A DNA stretch of 5,320 nucleotides from Nitrososphaeria archaeon (GTDB lineage Archaea > Thermoproteota > Nitrososphaeria > Nitrososphaerales > Nitrososphaeraceae): contig JAJPIN010000239.1 of NCBI GenBank assembly GCA_021324715.1, positions 1 through 5,320 on the forward strand, given 5' to 3'. Below are positions 4,441 through 5,320 of the stretch, in pieces. The notes below the pieces were generated by a model. The model was not told where the DNA came from, searched no databases, and saw nothing but the letters and a program-made list of their open reading frames with translations. The translations under genes were made by a program, and so were the position numbers. Every line of letters starts with the position of its first letter. Position 1 is the first letter of the stretch.

Positions 4441-4942
4441 ACTATCTATAAAAAATGAAATGAAATGAAAGCATAAGAGCACATTCAAATCACATCAGAA
4501 TTCCTTAAAGCTTTCCAAATTTCATTATTTATTTATCTCTTAAAAAACAAGGACTAGGTTAATTGCAAGATGTGCTATCGATACCAATAGACTAAACAGC
4601 AAAGAAAGATTCTTACACACATTATCATAGTTTTTACCGTCAGTATCATATCATCGAACAACTCGCCACAGGATTCAAAGAGTGTTCCTTTATTCACTAC
4701 AGTCATTAATCGCACTGCAAAGTCGTGCCCAATTGATAGCAACGCCAGGGGATTCCATTTTGTGTATTAGGTGCTCTAGAATTATGCAATTCTTCATATT
4801 GCAATTGATGCTGCAGTATTCTATTTACCAAACATGTTTGTATTTTGAAATTACCGCGAGCTGGGTATTTATCTACCATAATTGTCTAATAAGATACCAA
4901 TCTATGGATAATCTTAATTTAAAGCAATTTTGAGTTCTTGAT
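4441..4942. other. Gene-poor stretch, no convincing coding sequence
   Basis: About 500 bp with no gene I can support. It starts with three tandem AAATG units (4453-4467). Beyond that, both strands contain overlapping open frames: a plus-strand GTG-initiated 83-codon frame at 4682-4933 and a minus-strand ATG-initiated 57-codon frame at 4706-4879. They cover the same DNA, so at most one can be coding, and neither shows a domain, a signal peptide or a promoter at the right spacing. The minus-strand frame has the more protein-like composition. The region may be decayed coding DNA. Confidence 0.5.
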
Positions 4943-5044
4943 ATGAATTTGAAAAAACTATGTACTCTTTCAATAGCAACAATCAGTGTCGCGAGTGATA
5001 TTCTAATTGTAGGAACAACTATTCTATTGGCACAAAGCAAGTAA
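4943..5044 (+). pseudogene. Signal-peptide-like ORF cut by stop codons, probable secreted-protein remnant
   Basis: An ATG opens a 33-codon frame that reads like a complete archaeal signal peptide: N2-L-K-K-L, a long hydrophobic stretch to about residue 29, then A-Q-S, which resembles the usual cleavage region. TAA follows at codon 34 and TAG three codons later, and the frame then stays open for another 23 codons to 5122. A TATA-like stretch (TTAATTTA, 4914-4921) lies about 25 bp upstream of the ATG, as for a leaderless gene. The simplest reading is the 5' end of a secreted-protein gene disabled by stop mutations or truncation. Alternatives are a genuine 33-residue membrane peptide or chance. 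Confidence 0.38.
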
Positions 5045-5235
5045 AATATTTAGAATTTGGATTGTGAGCATCATTTGACTGTAACTCGCAGTTTCGATTA
5101 TAATAGAAAATTAGTCCCGTATTAAGATATTCTAATATTTCAATCTGTTTTTATTGAATAATCAAGAATAATGTAGAGGAATGATACATTAATCTTATAT
5201 AGTTTGTTGTGCGTTATACTTTTAACTAAACACAA
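5045..5235. other. AT-rich intergenic sequence, nothing recognised
   Basis: After the interrupted frame at 4943-5044 there is AT-rich sequence with no ORF of useful length, no clear TATA box tied to a start, and only short AT inverted repeats such as TTGA-ATAA-TCAA. The 5045-5122 part may be the out-of-use continuation of the decayed secreted-protein frame. Confidence 0.4.
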
Positions 5236-5295
5236 CACTTGGTGAACCCGGTTGTTTCTTGTTCATCATCACCCAATCGGATAATTCACCAAGTG
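5236..5295 (+). repeat. Perfect 11-bp inverted repeat with a nested second stem
   Basis: CACTTGGTGAA (5236-5246) and TTCACCAAGTG (5285-5295) are perfect inverted copies 38 bp apart. Within the spacer, CCGGTTG (5248-5254) pairs with CAATCGG (5274-5280), seven pairs including one G-T wobble, leaving a 19-base loop. The wobble pairs only in a plus-strand transcript, which slightly favours RNA from that strand. The combined 60-base stem-loop could be a small RNA, a regulator site or an element end. No T tract follows, so it is not a typical terminator. No family is recognised. Confidence 0.45.
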
Positions 5296-5320
5296 CAAAC
5301 CTAATTTGATACTTGTACTA

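Noticed and set aside
4453..4467. Three tandem AAATG units
   Set aside because: Too short and low in complexity to call a meaningful repeat or CRISPR-like element.
4157..4680. Similar segments around ACAGGATTC at 4157-4178 and 4659-4680, possible duplicated coding fragment (x-L-x-T-G-F)
   Set aside because: The shared core is only 9 bp with gaps around it; matches of this size are expected by chance in 5 kb.
4706..4879. Minus-strand 57-codon ATG ORF with fairly protein-like composition, and a following frame-shifted open stretch down to about 4580
   Set aside because: There is no recognisable domain and no promoter at correct spacing. The idea of one frameshifted gene cannot be supported without homologues.
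4682..4933. Plus-strand 83-codon ORF starting at GTG
   Set aside because: It is rich in Leu, Ile, Gln and Tyr as expected for chance translation of AT-rich DNA, has no promoter at suitable spacing, and overlaps an equally long opposing frame.

Overview
The window looks like chromosome from an ammonia-oxidising archaeon of the Nitrososphaerota (Thaumarchaeota), most likely a soil-type Nitrososphaera/Nitrosocosmicus relative. This is an inference from combined traits. The DNA is AT-rich, genes are short and widely spaced, and no start codon has a Shine-Dalgarno sequence. Several starts have a TATA-like octamer about 26 bp upstream, as expected for leaderless archaeal transcripts. The proteins include a lone C2H2 zinc-finger microprotein and a sequon-rich surface protein of a type I associate with this group. 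I see no phage, IS element, CRISPR array, rRNA or tRNA.

Positions 1-1272 hold the conserved metabolic genes, all on the minus strand. They are an HD-domain nucleotide phosphohydrolase (HDDC2/YfbR-like, cut by the left edge), a doubtful 60-residue membrane peptide, and a PduO-type ATP:cob(I)alamin adenosyltransferase that must start at TTG. The adenosyltransferase makes adenosylcobalamin. The HD enzyme probably dephosphorylates nucleoside monophosphates. No functional link between them is evident beyond shared orientation.

Positions 1421-2190 (minus strand) hold a small secreted four-cysteine protein, a doubtful 39-codon ORF, and a 53-residue protein that is essentially one C2H2 zinc finger. 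Positions 2191-2537 contain no gene, but carry several inverted repeats that could fold as RNA.

Positions 2538-4440 hold a 297-residue exported, probably surface-exposed beta-rich protein (minus), a 43-residue double-CxxC microprotein (plus), a 96-residue secreted protein (minus), and a 67-residue Cse60-like small protein (plus). The 297-residue and 43-residue genes diverge from one intergenic region. The 96- and 67-residue genes diverge from another, which carries an inverted repeat in the core promoter of the 96-residue gene.

Positions 4441-5320 are gene-poor. They contain a signal-peptide-like ORF cut short by stop codons, probably a decayed secreted-protein gene, and near the right edge an 11-bp perfect inverted repeat enclosing a second nested stem. 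The window shows no single integrated pathway. Its main interest is the two zinc-binding microproteins, the secreted small proteins, and the unexplained inverted repeats.
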